Of a stretch of DNA of 64,000 nt, positions 1 through 9,103 are shown piece by piece; the first letter of the stretch is position 1; each line of letters begins with the position of its first letter. A program made the translations under genes and the position numbers. The stretch spans positions 62,001 through 126,000 of the forward strand of contig JAFQCI010000023.1 of assembly GCA_017416505.1 (NCBI GenBank), written 5' to 3'. This DNA comes from Lachnospiraceae bacterium (GTDB lineage Bacteria; Bacillota_A; Clostridia; Lachnospirales; Lachnospiraceae). The notes below the pieces were generated by a model. The model had not been told where the DNA came from and made no database searches. It worked only from the letters and a program-made list of their open reading frames with translations.

Positions 1-508
1 TTGCCTGTAATTCTTCTACAAATCCCTTACCTGAATTTGGAGCAGTATCACGTCCATCTAAAAATACATGAACATATACATTTTCAATTCCATTTCTCTT
101 TGCAAGTTCTAACAAGCCATATAAATGCGTATTATGGCTGTGAACACCACCATCTGATAACAATCCCATAAAATGCAAATCAGAACCATTGTCCTTTACA
201 TTTTTTACTGCTTTTAATAATGCTTCATTTTCAAAGAAATCACCATCTTGAATTGATTTTGTAATTCTGGTAAGTTCCTGATATACAATTCTTCCGGCAC
301 CCATATTTAAATGTCCAACTTCAGAATTACCCATTTGACCTTCTGGAAGTCCTACTGCCATTCCACTGGCATTTCCTTTTACAAATGGACATTCTGCCAT
401 TAACTTGTCCATAGCAGGAGTTTTCGCCAATGCAACTGCATTTCCTTCCTGTTTGCTATTTAATCCATATCCATCAAGAATCATTAGTACTGTTGGTTTC
501 TTATTCAT
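1..508 (-). CDS. gpmI: 2,3-bisphosphoglycerate-independent phosphoglycerate mutase, N-terminal part
   Basis: Interconverts 3- and 2-phosphoglycerate in glycolysis; the family is a cytosolic two-domain Mn-dependent enzyme. The reverse strand reads an intact frame from ATG at 508 to the window edge, about 169 codons of the usual roughly 510. It begins [15 protein letters not shown], where the Asp of LILDGxG is a metal ligand. Further on [17 protein letters not shown] holds the phosphoryl-accepting Ser, and [12 protein letters not shown] and FLDGRDT are family hallmarks. An AAAGGATTGG ribosome binding site precedes the start and a sigma-A promoter lies just upstream. The 3' portion is outside the window. 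Confidence 0.96.
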   Translation of the reverse strand, partial: MNKKPTVLMILDGYGLNSKQEGNAVALAKTPAMDKLMAECPFVKGNASGMAVGLPEGQMGNSEVGHLNMGAGRIVYQELTRITKSIQDGDFFENEALLKAVKNVKDNGSDLHFMGLLSDGGVHSHNTHLYGLLELAKRNGIENVYVHVFLDGRDTAPNSGKGFVEELQA

Positions 509-550
509 TGTTTTTATCCAATCCTTTCGTTCTTCATTTCTCCACTCTAT

Positions 551-578
551 ATCATAGCACAAAAGTACGATTTTGCAA
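551..578 (-). promoter_or_regulatory. Sigma-A-type promoter for gpmI
   Basis: Reverse strand TTGCAA (578-573), 16 bp spacer, TATGAT (556-551), about 43 bases from the gpmI start. This is a visual consensus match only. Confidence 0.6.
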
Positions 579-613
579 TTTATTTTTTTAATTTTTCTAT
601 ATGAAAGTGCAAT

Positions 614-805
614 TTATCTTAAAAACAATAGTAATACAACTATACATAAAAAACTACAGGAATGACTTTTTTCAAAATGTTCTGCTTTTTTTATCTGTTC
701 CTTCCCTTCTTTTTCAAGATTTTTTTTCTCTTTTTCTTTCTTTTTCATACAAACAGGGTCTACTTCATAAATCGTGTCTTCTTCCATTACAAGATTTACA
801 TTCAT
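614..805 (-). CDS. Small charged protein with a hydrophobic C-terminal tail, unknown function
   Basis: A 63-codon frame starts at ATG 805 behind AAAGGTGA at suitable spacing. The product is acidic at the N-terminus (MEEDTIYEVDP). It has a Lys/Glu-rich, probably helical middle (residues 20-45). It ends in a short hydrophobic stretch (CSFLCIVVLLLFLR), as in a tail-anchored membrane protein. It lies upstream of gpmI on the same strand and divergent from the gene at 894. I do not recognise a family. The compositional asymmetry and ribosome binding site favour a real gene over a chance frame, but the region is AT-rich. Plus-strand frames over the same bases were discarded. Confidence 0.5.
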   Translation of the reverse strand: MNVNLVMEEDTIYEVDPVCMKKKEKEKKNLEKEGKEQIKKAEHFEKSHSCSFLCIVVLLLFLR

Positions 806-828
806 AAACTACTATCACCTTTCATAAA

Positions 829-857
829 TTGTATTAATAATATTTAGTATATGTAAT
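829..857 (+). promoter_or_regulatory. Possible promoter for the gene at 894
   Basis: TTGTAT (829-834), 17 bp spacer, TGTAAT (852-857). The spacing is good but the -10 box is weak. The 509-893 interval otherwise holds the small minus-strand frame at 614-805 and nothing else I can support. Confidence 0.35.
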
Positions 858-893
858 GAAAGGCAATCTGACATTTCAGAAAGGAATGATTTT

Positions 894-1349
894 ATGGAAA
901 ATAAATCATACAATCAAAATACAGATTCATTTTACTCCTCACCCTACTCCATGTTTGAAGAAGCATTACCTTTTATAAGTCAATCCATGCAAATCCCTTT
1001 TGCTATCTTCTTAAAAATAAACGAAATGAAATATCTAATGGGTCAACAGGAAAAAGGAGAATATTTAAGTGCCTGTTCCGTAAATCCAAACGATTATGAA
1101 AGTATGCTTTTTTCTATGCGTAAAAGAGCCAACCCTGCCCAGGCAGCAAAGTTAGATATGATGTTACAAATGATGCAGGCAATGAAGTTATTCCGTACCT
1201 ATCAATCGGTTTTGTCCACAACCGGAAAAGGGCCGGAAAATGACATCATATCAACACTTGCCAGCAGTTCAGGAATCAGTCCTGATATGATAGAACTTCT
1301 TATGCAGACTTTAAAATCTTCTAATCAAGATAACCAGTCACAATCCTGA
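894..1349 (+). CDS. Conserved-looking hypothetical protein, Met-rich and helical
   Basis: A 151-residue protein with no signal peptide or membrane segment, starting at ATG behind AGAAAGGAAT. The predicted chain is mostly helical. It has a Met-rich central segment around residues 88-100 (MMLQMMQAMKLF) and a polar C-terminus. About 116 bases separate it from the next gene on the same strand, which is also small, helical and Met/Gln-rich, so the two may form a unit. I do not recognise a family and assign no function. The sound start signal and coding-like composition make it a convincing gene. Confidence 0.75.
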   Translation: MENKSYNQNTDSFYSSPYSMFEEALPFISQSMQIPFAIFLKINEMKYLMGQQEKGEYLSACSVNPNDYESMLFSMRKRANPAQAAKLDMMLQMMQAMKLFRTYQSVLSTTGKGPENDIISTLASSSGISPDMIELLMQTLKSSNQDNQSQS

Positions 1350-1465
1350 TATGCGATGTAAAAACCTCAAGGATTTATATTCCTCTTCCATCCATCATAT
1401 CTAAAGTAGATATGACATAATTCATAAAAACCACTAAATCAAAAAAAAATAGAAAGGAATTTTTC

Positions 1466-1747
1466 ATGTCACAGTCCATCAAAAACAACCCTGAATTTTC
1501 CTCCATCAATCCTCAAAAACTAGAGCTGATTGATGATTTCGTGCAACAAAACCAAGGCAAAAAAGTTCAGGAATTAATCCCTCAATTTATTGCCCTAAAA
1601 TCAAAAATGGTACAAAAAGGACTCTCCTTTACACCGGCAGAAAGCGACTTAATGCTGAATGTTTTAAAACAATCCATGACTCCGGAGGAGCAAAAAAGAG
1701 TCGAACAAATGCAAAATATGGTTCATGGTAAAAAAAACGGATTTTAG
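1466..1747 (+). CDS. Small helical hypothetical protein
   Basis: A 93-residue soluble protein starting at ATG behind AGAAAGGAAT. The middle and C-terminal part is the most protein-like: FTPAESDLMLNVLKQSMTPEEQKRVEQM resembles short helical proteins of Clostridia in which SPEEQ-type segments recur, but I cannot name a family. It follows the 151-residue gene on the same strand; the gap contains a small hairpin (CATATCT/AGATATG, about 1396-1414). It ends just before a strong hairpin whose U-run faces the opposite strand. Confidence 0.75.
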   Translation: MSQSIKNNPEFSSINPQKLELIDDFVQQNQGKKVQELIPQFIALKSKMVQKGLSFTPAESDLMLNVLKQSMTPEEQKRVEQMQNMVHGKKNGF

Positions 1748-1750
1748 GCA

Positions 1751-1807
1751 TAAAAAAATCCCCCTGGCGTTGTTTTTCTATTTATCAACAAAAACAACGC
1801 CAGGGGG
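1751..1807 (-). terminator. Intrinsic terminator of the minus-strand VWA/membrane-protein unit
   Basis: A perfect 18-bp stem (1760-1777 with 1790-1807) and 12-base loop. Read on the reverse strand it is followed by a run of seven U. On the plus strand no U-run follows, so it mainly serves the genes ending at 1839. Confidence 0.85.
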
Positions 1808-1838
1808 GGAACCTTTCCAAAAAGTCATATTTAGACAC

Positions 1839-2432
1839 TTAAATATAATCTGAAATACATGATGAAACAATTATAACTGTATACAACACCAAAATACGAT
1901 TTATAAAAACTAGAAGTGCTCTTGAAAAATCTATTTTCATTACTTCATTCGTTTTTTTAATTTCATAGTGCATTCTCACTTTCGATTTTTCAAACCAAAC
2001 AACGGAATCTCCAAAGTATTCATATACTTTTACCTTTTTGCTGATTCTATTTTTTCTCCAACACGATATTACTTCACTGCAAAATTCTCTTGAACCACCA
2101 TATTCATCCAGAACCTTAACCACAATTTGATAACCCCAAAATTCTTCCATAGTTCCTGCTCTTGTAAATGTAACTTCTCTTCTTACTTCCTGTAAATAGT
2201 CCACAATACCTGTCATACATTTACCATTTTTCATAATTTCTTTCATTTGCTTTCTATTTTTCCATGTTTGAAAAAAACAAATTAATACTAAACCAATATA
2301 AAAAATAGCAAAATAAAAATACCATTCTTTATCCCTTTCACTCAAGGAAATATTCAATATAATAGAAACAAGTACAAGAAAAGAGCTACAAGGTAATAAA
2401 TACATATAACTTGTTTTTATGTAACAATTCAT
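1839..2432 (-). CDS. Hypothetical membrane protein with three predicted membrane segments
   Basis: About 197 residues from the preferred ATG at 2432. A longer frame starts at 2444, but its ATGGAGG is the ribosome binding site for 2432. Two hydrophobic segments lie near the N-terminus (about residues 8-26 and 38-56) and one near the C-terminus (about 172-192). The central cytoplasmic or extracytoplasmic domain is rich in beta-prone residues (GYQIVVKVLDEYGGSREF), reminiscent of DUF3592-like proteins, but I cannot confirm a family. It lies 20 bases after the VWA protein and shares its terminator, so the two are probably co-transcribed. Confidence 0.7.
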   Translation of the reverse strand: MNCYIKTSYMYLLPCSSFLVLVSIILNISLSERDKEWYFYFAIFYIGLVLICFFQTWKNRKQMKEIMKNGKCMTGIVDYLQEVRREVTFTRAGTMEEFWGYQIVVKVLDEYGGSREFCSEVISCWRKNRISKKVKVYEYFGDSVVWFEKSKVRMHYEIKKTNEVMKIDFSRALLVFINRILVLYTVIIVSSCISDYI

Positions 2433-2452
2433 TTTTACCTCCATTTAATTTT

Positions 2453-5400
2453 CTAGAAGCATTTAAATAAATATTTATATTTTATATCAACTAACGCATC
2501 AATTATAATATTGCAAGCATATATTATTTCATTTGAATCAAATCCAAGCATTTGTTGCTTCCATTTTATATAATCTGGAATTGTTTCCTGTAAGTTAATC
2601 ATCTCTCGTTCTCCAAAAATTCTTATTCCAACAAGATTGGCATATCTCTTAACCGCCTCATGTGCTGAATCGCCATATACAACATATATCAATTCACCAT
2701 CTTCAAGATACTCCCATTCCCTACAAATGTACAATTTGAAATCTATCGCCAATTCCTCAGCTATACAGGAAGCGCCTATAATACGGATTGCATACGAGCA
2801 TACATCAGATGCGGGTGTAAAATTACTAGCTATCATTAGTGATAATTCTGTCCAAAACCCCACAACAGGAATTGATTGAATTAGACTATGCAATGTAAAA
2901 TTAATTCCTTCATTTTTTAATGATTGTACAATTTCTTCTGTTTTATCAACATAATTTACCCTAGCAATGTCAAGCAACGAAGATGCTGCTTCCTTTACAT
3001 TATCATTATATGCATTTTGTGAAAGTAACTCAAGCATATAAATATTTCCTTGTAATGTCTCAATATTTGCTTTCAACGACCAATAATCTTCAATTCCTTG
3101 ATTATATCCATTTTCTGCTTGTAAAACAAAACATGTAAATGATAACGTTTTCGAAAAAACTGCTGAAAGCTTCCCTTGTGCAAGTATATGCAGTCTTCCT
3201 TTCACAGTAACGCTTGTATCCAATGCCTTTTTGATATCATCACTTTCTTGCGATGCAGTTTGCAGATAACTCTGCAATTTATCATATTCTCTATAAAATT
3301 CTTCTTTTGTAAATTTTTCTGAACTTTTTACCAAATCAGAAACCGAAATCTTAATATGTTCTATCTGTTTTTCCAATTCCAATATTTTATCTAACGCATC
3401 AGCATTATTTTTTAACTTTTTACGGGATTCTTCCACTATATAACTTACTTCTGTTGCATATTTTAGAAAGAAATCTATGCATTCCTGTTCTTCAATTTCT
3501 TCTGAATAACTTTTATTTGAATTTTCAAAGTAATCTATTAACATATCTTTATAAATTTCTACTTCATCGTAATTTGAAGCATAAATATTATTTCCAATCC
3601 AAATAGCTATTTGCTTTGCACCACTATTTAAATATTCTTCTTCATATAAACTCGCAGCATACTCACCTTCTAGCAACATATCAACATCTTTTTCTTCTAT
3701 AATTATATTTTTTTCTAAAGGATTTGTTCCATATAAGCTCACTTCTTCATAATCACTATATACATCAGCATCTGACAATGCTGTAGTTGGGTCAGAAATC
3801 ATTCTTATGCTAACACAAGTCATGTATTTTTTTATTTCAATTTCTTCTCCATTTTTTAATCCATCACCATCATAGTCATCATTTTTTTGTATCTCCTCAT
3901 AAGGAATCCCTTCAAATACCGAAATTCCAGTACCCACTCTAAGTTCTCCTTCACACATCTTCTTCGTATGATAATCAGAGATACCATCATTATTAGAATC
4001 CTTGGTATAATCTACTGTTTCATATTCAATTTCATTATATATCTCTTCTAAATCTGACGCAACTTCAGCATAATAATATTTCCCACCTGTTTCTAATGCA
4101 ATTCTCTCTAAATCAGATGTAAATATCTGCTTTCCTAAGCCAATAGTATAAACCTTAACATCATTATTTCTTGCCTCATCAATTACTGCTGTCACTGAAT
4201 ATCTACTCCAATTATCTATTCCATCTGTAATCACAATCATAATTTTTCTATGATTTGTATCAGAATGTGAAGCATAGATTGTATTAGCTAGATGAATGCC
4301 ATCACACATAGCTGTTGTACTATATGAATCAACCTTATTGATTGCACTTGTTATTAATGTTTTATCATCCGTTAATGTTTGTAATAAGCTCGCAGAAGAA
4401 TTAAACTTAATTACCATAGCTCTATCATCTGTTTCCATCTTTCTTACCATTTCTTTAGATAAAGTTAATCTGAGTCCATCTTTATCATTTTTAGGTTGAG
4501 GATCATTACTCATACTCCCAGATGCATCTATAACAAATGCTATATCTAATGGCATCTCTTTTTCTTCATCATCAAAATAAGCAATTTCCGTTTCCCATAC
4601 CTTTTCAAATTCTTCCTTATTCAATACGATATAAGTTGAAAAATGCTCCAGCATAGCAGATACTGTATTTCCATCAACAGTTTGGTCACTAACTAATTCT
4701 AAAACCTGTTGTTCTTCATTAAAATAATAAATTGCTGGTGTAAAATTTTCATCCTCAAATAATGAATCTGCTATATTAAATGTAACTCTTGCACTTTCAA
4801 ACTCACTACTTGTCGTAAACTCATATGCACTACCAATATATCCTGGGATTCTCCAATTTAAAATGCAGCTATTTTCTTTTACATTCATTTCAAACGAATC
4901 AACCGTTTCAATATCTCCAACTAATTGTATTTCAGGATATACATTCTGGTCATAATCATCAATCATTAATCGTGCATCAAATATATAAGCTATTGTTTCA
5001 AGAGAATCTTCTATACCATCACTATCACTATCCTTAACCAACGGATTCATGCCATACTTTATCTCAATTCCATCGGGCACTCCGTCTCCATCTGTATCAA
5101 AAGCTGTCGGTAATGTATGGTAGAGTTGTATTTCTTCATAATCACTTAAATCATCACTATCTGTATCTCCAGAAGTTATTTTTGTGTCAATACCTAATTC
5201 ATTAACATTAATAATTCCATCATTATCATAATCTTCATTACCATCATTGATTCCATTATTATCAGTATCATTTAATATAGGAGAATATCCCACAGATAAT
5301 TCAAGGTAATCATTCAAACCATCTTCATCAGTATCTTTCCTATTTTTATCTGTTCCAATTTTATCTTCATTATAATCTGGTAAACCGTCATTATCACTAT

Positions 5401-6178
5401 CTTTATTTAAATCAATAACATCCTCATTTTCATAATAAATTCCCTCATCATTCCAATCTGTAATTTTTATACAATTATTCCCATTTTTATATTCTTCATA
5501 TGATAATGGAATCGAACAATTCCATAATGATTCTGTATTACCTCTCCAAAACCGGAGTACATTTTCCCCTTCGTCTTCCTCAGTTACAACATAAATATAA
5601 ATTGACTCCCGCATTTCTAAATTTACTAATTTAGGATTATATTTTTCCTTATCTGCATTTAATAATGAAATATCTTTCCTTCCATTTTCTTCCTTCGATA
5701 CGTTACTAAAATTTACATACATCAAAGCATCATCATTTTTCCATTCGTTAAATTCAGAAATATCAAGAAAAATCACATCACCCGTATGAAAAAAATCTTC
5801 ATTATCTACAATACACTCCCAATGACCATATTCACTACCATCAGCAAAGTAAGCATTATTATTGTCCCTTCCACCAGCACTCCATGAATTCCACTGAGTT
5901 GTCTTATCCGAACTATAACGATTAAACGTAATATTATATGCACTTGCTGGAACACTAACCATCCATGTTGACTCATCCTTTTTTGTCATCCAATAGTGAT
6001 CTGTTCCATTTGTATTATCAACCAATTCCATAACCGCTGAATCATTACTAGCCCATTTTTCAATAGTATTATCTACAAAATACAAAGTAATATATTCCAC
6101 ATTTTCGCTTGCTGCCATACACCATCTCATATCTATTCCGCTTAGTATAATTACCATACCTAAAACAATAGCAACCAT
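2453..6178 (-). CDS. Large surface protein with calcium-binding TSP3-type repeats and a VWA domain
   Basis: A 1241-codon frame. Residues about 28-115 look like a beta-sandwich carbohydrate-binding or starch-binding-like module (several Trp, FNRYSSD). Residues about 255-400 carry repeated DxDxDG loops (DTDGDGVPDG, DSDSDGIEDS) typical of thrombospondin type-3 calcium repeats. Residues about 545-715 form a von Willebrand A domain with the MIDAS motif DASGSMS. More DxDxDG loops follow near 725-770. The C-terminal 400 residues are helical, with a coiled-coil-like region around 900-1000. No sortase signal is seen. ATG 6178 lacks a ribosome binding site, and the true signal peptide seems to begin at 6222 in another frame (see the separate entry). 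A role in adhesion or wall interaction is inference. Confidence 0.85.
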   Translation of the reverse strand: MVAIVLGMVIILSGIDMRWCMAASENVEYITLYFVDNTIEKWASNDSAVMELVDNTNGTDHYWMTKKDESTWMVSVPASAYNITFNRYSSDKTTQWNSWSAGGRDNNNAYFADGSEYGHWECIVDNEDFFHTGDVIFLDISEFNEWKNDDALMYVNFSNVSKEENGRKDISLLNADKEKYNPKLVNLEMRESIYIYVVTEEDEGENVLRFWRGNTESLWNCSIPLSYEEYKNGNNCIKITDWNDEGIYYENEDVIDLNKDSDNDGLPDYNEDKIGTDKNRKDTDEDGLNDYLELSVGYSPILNDTDNNGINDGNEDYDNDGIINVNELGIDTKITSGDTDSDDLSDYEEIQLYHTLPTAFDTDGDGVPDGIEIKYGMNPLVKDSDSDGIEDSLETIAYIFDARLMIDDYDQNVYPEIQLVGDIETVDSFEMNVKENSCILNWRIPGYIGSAYEFTTSSEFESARVTFNIADSLFEDENFTPAIYYFNEEQQVLELVSDQTVDGNTVSAMLEHFSTYIVLNKEEFEKVWETEIAYFDDEEKEMPLDIAFVIDASGSMSNDPQPKNDKDGLRLTLSKEMVRKMETDDRAMVIKFNSSASLLQTLTDDKTLITSAINKVDSYSTTAMCDGIHLANTIYASHSDTNHRKIMIVITDGIDNWSRYSVTAVIDEARNNDVKVYTIGLGKQIFTSDLERIALETGGKYYYAEVASDLEEIYNEIEYETVDYTKDSNNDGISDYHTKKMCEGELRVGTGISVFEGIPYEEIQKNDDYDGDGLKNGEEIEIKKYMTCVSIRMISDPTTALSDADVYSDYEEVSLYGTNPLEKNIIIEEKDVDMLLEGEYAASLYEEEYLNSGAKQIAIWIGNNIYASNYDEVEIYKDMLIDYFENSNKSYSEEIEEQECIDFFLKYATEVSYIVEESRKKLKNNADALDKILELEKQIEHIKISVSDLVKSSEKFTKEEFYREYDKLQSYLQTASQESDDIKKALDTSVTVKGRLHILAQGKLSAVFSKTLSFTCFVLQAENGYNQGIEDYWSLKANIETLQGNIYMLELLSQNAYNDNVKEAASSLLDIARVNYVDKTEEIVQSLKNEGINFTLHSLIQSIPVVGFWTELSLMIASNFTPASDVCSYAIRIIGASCIAEELAIDFKLYICREWEYLEDGELIYVVYGDSAHEAVKRYANLVGIRIFGEREMINLQETIPDYIKWKQQMLGFDSNEIIYACNIIIDALVDIKYKYLFKCF

Positions 6179-6222
6179 TTTTTTAAATTATTTCTTAATA
6201 ACTTCTTTCGTATTTTTCTCAT
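6178..6222 (-). other. Out-of-frame signal-peptide start and A7 slippage tract of the VWA gene
   Basis: An ATG at 6222 has a good GGGAG ribosome binding site and encodes MRKIRKKLLRNNLKK, a classical positively charged n-region. The frame then meets seven A (6184-6178) and stops five codons later. One more A would join it exactly to MVAIVLGMVIILSGI of the main frame, completing a signal peptide. This is either a sequencing error, transcriptional slippage or a phase-variable tract. Confidence 0.7.
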
Positions 6223-6500
6223 AAAATCTCCCTTTTTATCCTTACAAATTCTTAATACTTATTGCTCTTATATCATATTGTCTTAATCTATTCTTAGAAA
6301 ACACCTACTATTCGCAATTGCTTACAGCTCCTACCTTATCACATTTACTCTTAAATATGAAATTCACAGAAAGAGAAAACAATAACTTATCTTTAAATAA
6401 TACATCTCTAATTTCATTTTTACTATCGTAAAAAACAAAAGGATAATCTCCAATTCAAATATAAAATTCCTATTCTATACAATCATTGAATTAATTTATA
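6223..6500. other. AT-rich intergenic stretch
   Basis: It separates leuS from the VWA gene. I see a possible -10-like TATGAT on the reverse strand near 6275 and no convincing gene. An open reverse-strand run at 6308-6454 has no start codon. Confidence 0.4.
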
Positions 6501-6533
6501 GGAAGCAACAAGAATTTCTTCTTTATTGCTTCC
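6501..6533 (-). terminator. Possible terminator of leuS
   Basis: GGAAGCAA (6501-6508) pairs with TTGCTTCC (6526-6533), 10 bases after the leuS stop. The U-rich tail is weak. Confidence 0.4.
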
Positions 6534-6542
6534 TTTTACCTT

Positions 6543-8954
6543 TTACTTCATTACAATATTAATAATTTTTCCTGGAACATAAATTTCTTTAACAATCGTT
6601 CCTGTCAATTTATCTGCAATGGCTTCTTTTCCTTTTGCAATTGCAGAATCCTTGGCTTCGTCTGTTGCAATTAATACGGTTCCCTTTGTTTTTCCGTTAA
6701 TCTGAACTGCGATTTCGATTTCATTATCCTTCATTGCCTCTTCATCGCATACAGGCCATCCTGCATCAAATACAGAACCAGTTTCACCTAATTCCTCCCA
6801 TAATTCAGCACTAACATGAGGAATGAACGGAGCCAATAAAACAACGGCAGTCTTTAATGTTTCTTTGTCAATTCCTTGTGTCTTTGCCATATCATTTAAC
6901 TTATTGTTGTATTCCATAAATCCGGAAACTACAGTATTTAAGCTGAAGTTTTCAAGACGTGTGGTAATATCGTAAATCATCTTATTACGAATCTTAACCA
7001 ATTCTTCTGTTTCCGGTGCATTTAAGTCTTTATTGTTCATTACCAACTGGTAGAAACGATTGATGAAACGATAAACACCATCGATACCTCTTTCATCCCA
7101 TTCAGAATCCAATTCCGGTGGTCCAACGAATAATTCATATAATCTTAAGGAATCACAACCATAATCACGAACCAAATCATCCGGTGATACTACATTTCCC
7201 TTCGATTTACTCATCTTAATACCATTCTTACCGGTAATCATACCCTGATTAAACAACTTGGTAAATGGTTCATCGAAATCAACTACTCCGATATCATATA
7301 AGAACTTAGTGTAGAATCTTGAATACAATAAATGCAATACTGCGTGTTCTACACCACCGATATACATATCCACCGGCAAGTATTTCTTTGCTTTTTCCTT
7401 AGAAACTAATTCATTTTGATTCTTAGAATCCACATATCTTAAGAAATACCAGCTGGAACCTGCCCATTGTGGCATAGTATTGGTTTCTCTCTTGGCAGGC
7501 TTTCCACACTTAGGACAAGTAGTATTTACCCATTCTGTAATATCTGCAAGTGGAGATTCTCCGGTACCTGTCGGCTGATAGCTTTCTACCTCTGGTAATA
7601 ACAAAGGAAGTTCTTCTTCCGGTACAGGAACCGCACCACAACATTCACAATGAACGATTGGAATTGGTTCACCCCAATAACGTTGTCTACTGAATACCCA
7701 GTCACGTAATTTGTAATTTGTGGTTTTCTTTCCAAACCCTTTTTCTTCAATCATGGCAGGAGCTTCTTTCTTCAATACGGAAGATTCCATTCCATTCCAT
7801 TCTCCGGAATTAATCATCGTTCCGGATGCCTCAGTATAGGCTTCCTGCATATCTTCGATTTCTTTTCCATCCTTTGCAATAACCTGAATGATTGGCAAAT
7901 TAAATTTCTTTGCAAATTCAAAATCTCGGTCATCATGGGCAGGAACACACATAATTGCTCCGGTACCGTAATCTGCTAATACATAATCAGATAACCAGAT
8001 TGGTACTTTTGCTCCATTCAAAGGATTAATGGCATAACTTCCGGTAAATACACCGGTCTTTTCTTTGTCCTGCATACGGTCAACATTACTTCTCATAGAA
8101 GAATCAAAAATATATTTTTCTACTGCTGCTTTTGTTTCCTCTGTAGCCAAAGACGATGCAAGAGCATGTTCCGGAGCAAGTACCATAAAGGTAGCACCGT
8201 GTAATGTATCCGGTCTTGTAGTATAAACTGTAATTTCTTCTTCTCTGCCATCTACCTTAAAATTAACTTCTGCACCATAAGATTTTCCAATCCAGTCGGT
8301 CTGCATTTTTTTTACTTTTTCCGGCCATTCCAACTTGTCCAAATCATCTAAAAGACGGTCTGCGTATTTTGTAATTCTAAGCATCCATTGTCTAAGATTC
8401 TTCTTGGTAACCGGTGAACCACAACGTTCACATTCACCATTTACTACTTCTTCATTGGCAAGACCTGTCTTACAAGATGGACACCAGTTAATTGGCATCT
8501 GCTTTTCATAAGCTAAACCAGCCTTAAACATCTTAACAAAAATCCACTGTGTCCATTTATAAAATTCCGGGTCAGTAGTATTTACCTCCATATCCCAATC
8601 ATAAATAGCTGCAATTTCATTGATTTGTTTTTTAATATTCTTAATATTTTCTGCTGTAGAAATTTTAGGGTGCGTTCCCATCTTAATCGCATAATTTTCT
8701 GCCGGTAAGCCAAACGCATCCCATCCCATAGGGTGAATAATATAATGACCTTGAAGTAACTTATACCGACTCCAGACATCACTGATAACATATCCTCTCC
8801 AGTGTCCTACATGAAGACCACTTCCGGATGGATATGGAAACATATCTAAACAATAATATTTCGGTTTCTTTCCATCATCAACATTTACGGGATTTTCTTC
8901 CCAACGTTTTCTCCATTTTGCTTCTATTGCCTTATGATTATAAGGTGCTGCCAT
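6543..8954 (-). CDS. leuS: Leucyl-tRNA synthetase
   Basis: Charges tRNA-Leu with leucine in the cytosol. The 803-residue protein has the class I signatures HVGH (about residues 48-51) and KMSKS (about 578-582). Between them are the zinc-binding Cys pairs (CPSCKTG, CERCG) and the CP1 editing domain with TTRPDTLHGATF and the YGTGAIMCVPAHDDRD segment. The length is normal for bacterial LeuRS. The start MAAPYN follows GGAGGAATGAACC. It is a monocistronic gene with its own promoter. No T-box leader is present, unlike for pheST in this window. Confidence 0.98.
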   Translation of the reverse strand: MAAPYNHKAIEAKWRKRWEENPVNVDDGKKPKYYCLDMFPYPSGSGLHVGHWRGYVISDVWSRYKLLQGHYIIHPMGWDAFGLPAENYAIKMGTHPKISTAENIKNIKKQINEIAAIYDWDMEVNTTDPEFYKWTQWIFVKMFKAGLAYEKQMPINWCPSCKTGLANEEVVNGECERCGSPVTKKNLRQWMLRITKYADRLLDDLDKLEWPEKVKKMQTDWIGKSYGAEVNFKVDGREEEITVYTTRPDTLHGATFMVLAPEHALASSLATEETKAAVEKYIFDSSMRSNVDRMQDKEKTGVFTGSYAINPLNGAKVPIWLSDYVLADYGTGAIMCVPAHDDRDFEFAKKFNLPIIQVIAKDGKEIEDMQEAYTEASGTMINSGEWNGMESSVLKKEAPAMIEEKGFGKKTTNYKLRDWVFSRQRYWGEPIPIVHCECCGAVPVPEEELPLLLPEVESYQPTGTGESPLADITEWVNTTCPKCGKPAKRETNTMPQWAGSSWYFLRYVDSKNQNELVSKEKAKKYLPVDMYIGGVEHAVLHLLYSRFYTKFLYDIGVVDFDEPFTKLFNQGMITGKNGIKMSKSKGNVVSPDDLVRDYGCDSLRLYELFVGPPELDSEWDERGIDGVYRFINRFYQLVMNNKDLNAPETEELVKIRNKMIYDITTRLENFSLNTVVSGFMEYNNKLNDMAKTQGIDKETLKTAVVLLAPFIPHVSAELWEELGETGSVFDAGWPVCDEEAMKDNEIEIAVQINGKTKGTVLIATDEAKDSAIAKGKEAIADKLTGTIVKEIYVPGKIINIVMK

Positions 8955-8972
8955 GGTTCATTCCTCCTTCTT

Positions 8973-8985
8973 ACAGTTAAACTGT
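8973..8985. repeat. Palindrome in the leuS leader
   Basis: ACAGTTAAACTGT is a perfect 13-base dyad between the leuS promoter and its ribosome binding site. It could be an operator or chance. Confidence 0.3.
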
Positions 8986-8995
8986 CTTACACTTT

Positions 8996-9024
8996 AAAGT
9001 AGCATATCTTAAAAATCCTGTCAA
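8996..9024 (-). promoter_or_regulatory. Promoter for leuS
   Basis: Reverse strand TTGACA (9024-9019), 17 bp, TACTTT (9001-8996). Perfect -35, weak -10. Confidence 0.5.
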
Positions 9025-9057
9025 GGTCTGGCAAATTATTTTGTCAAGATTCCTATT

Positions 9058-9092
9058 AAAAAAACAGGAATGCCTCTTTTATCCGACATTCC
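9058..9092 (-). terminator. Terminator of the wall hydrolase gene
   Basis: Reverse strand GGAATG/CATTCC stem (9092-9087 with 9072-9067) followed by seven U. Confidence 0.75.
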
Positions 9093-9103
9093 CGTATTTT
9101 ACA

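Noticed and set aside
601..847. Two plus-strand frames rich in Phe and Leu
   Set aside because: Phe/Leu/Ser-rich translations are what AT-rich antisense sequence gives; no ribosome binding sites, and they lie antisense to a better small frame.
2453..6178. VWA gene as a plain pseudogene
   Set aside because: Over 1200 codons remain open with all domains intact; only the signal peptide is affected, by one base in a homopolymer.
6308..6454. 48-codon open minus-strand run without start codon, possible gene remnant
   Set aside because: Reads like protein, but a second frame over the same bases is equally open; no start and no recognisable homology.
8955..9060. T-box leader for leuS
   Set aside because: No TGGTACCGCGG-like element and too little room; only a promoter and a small palindrome are seen.
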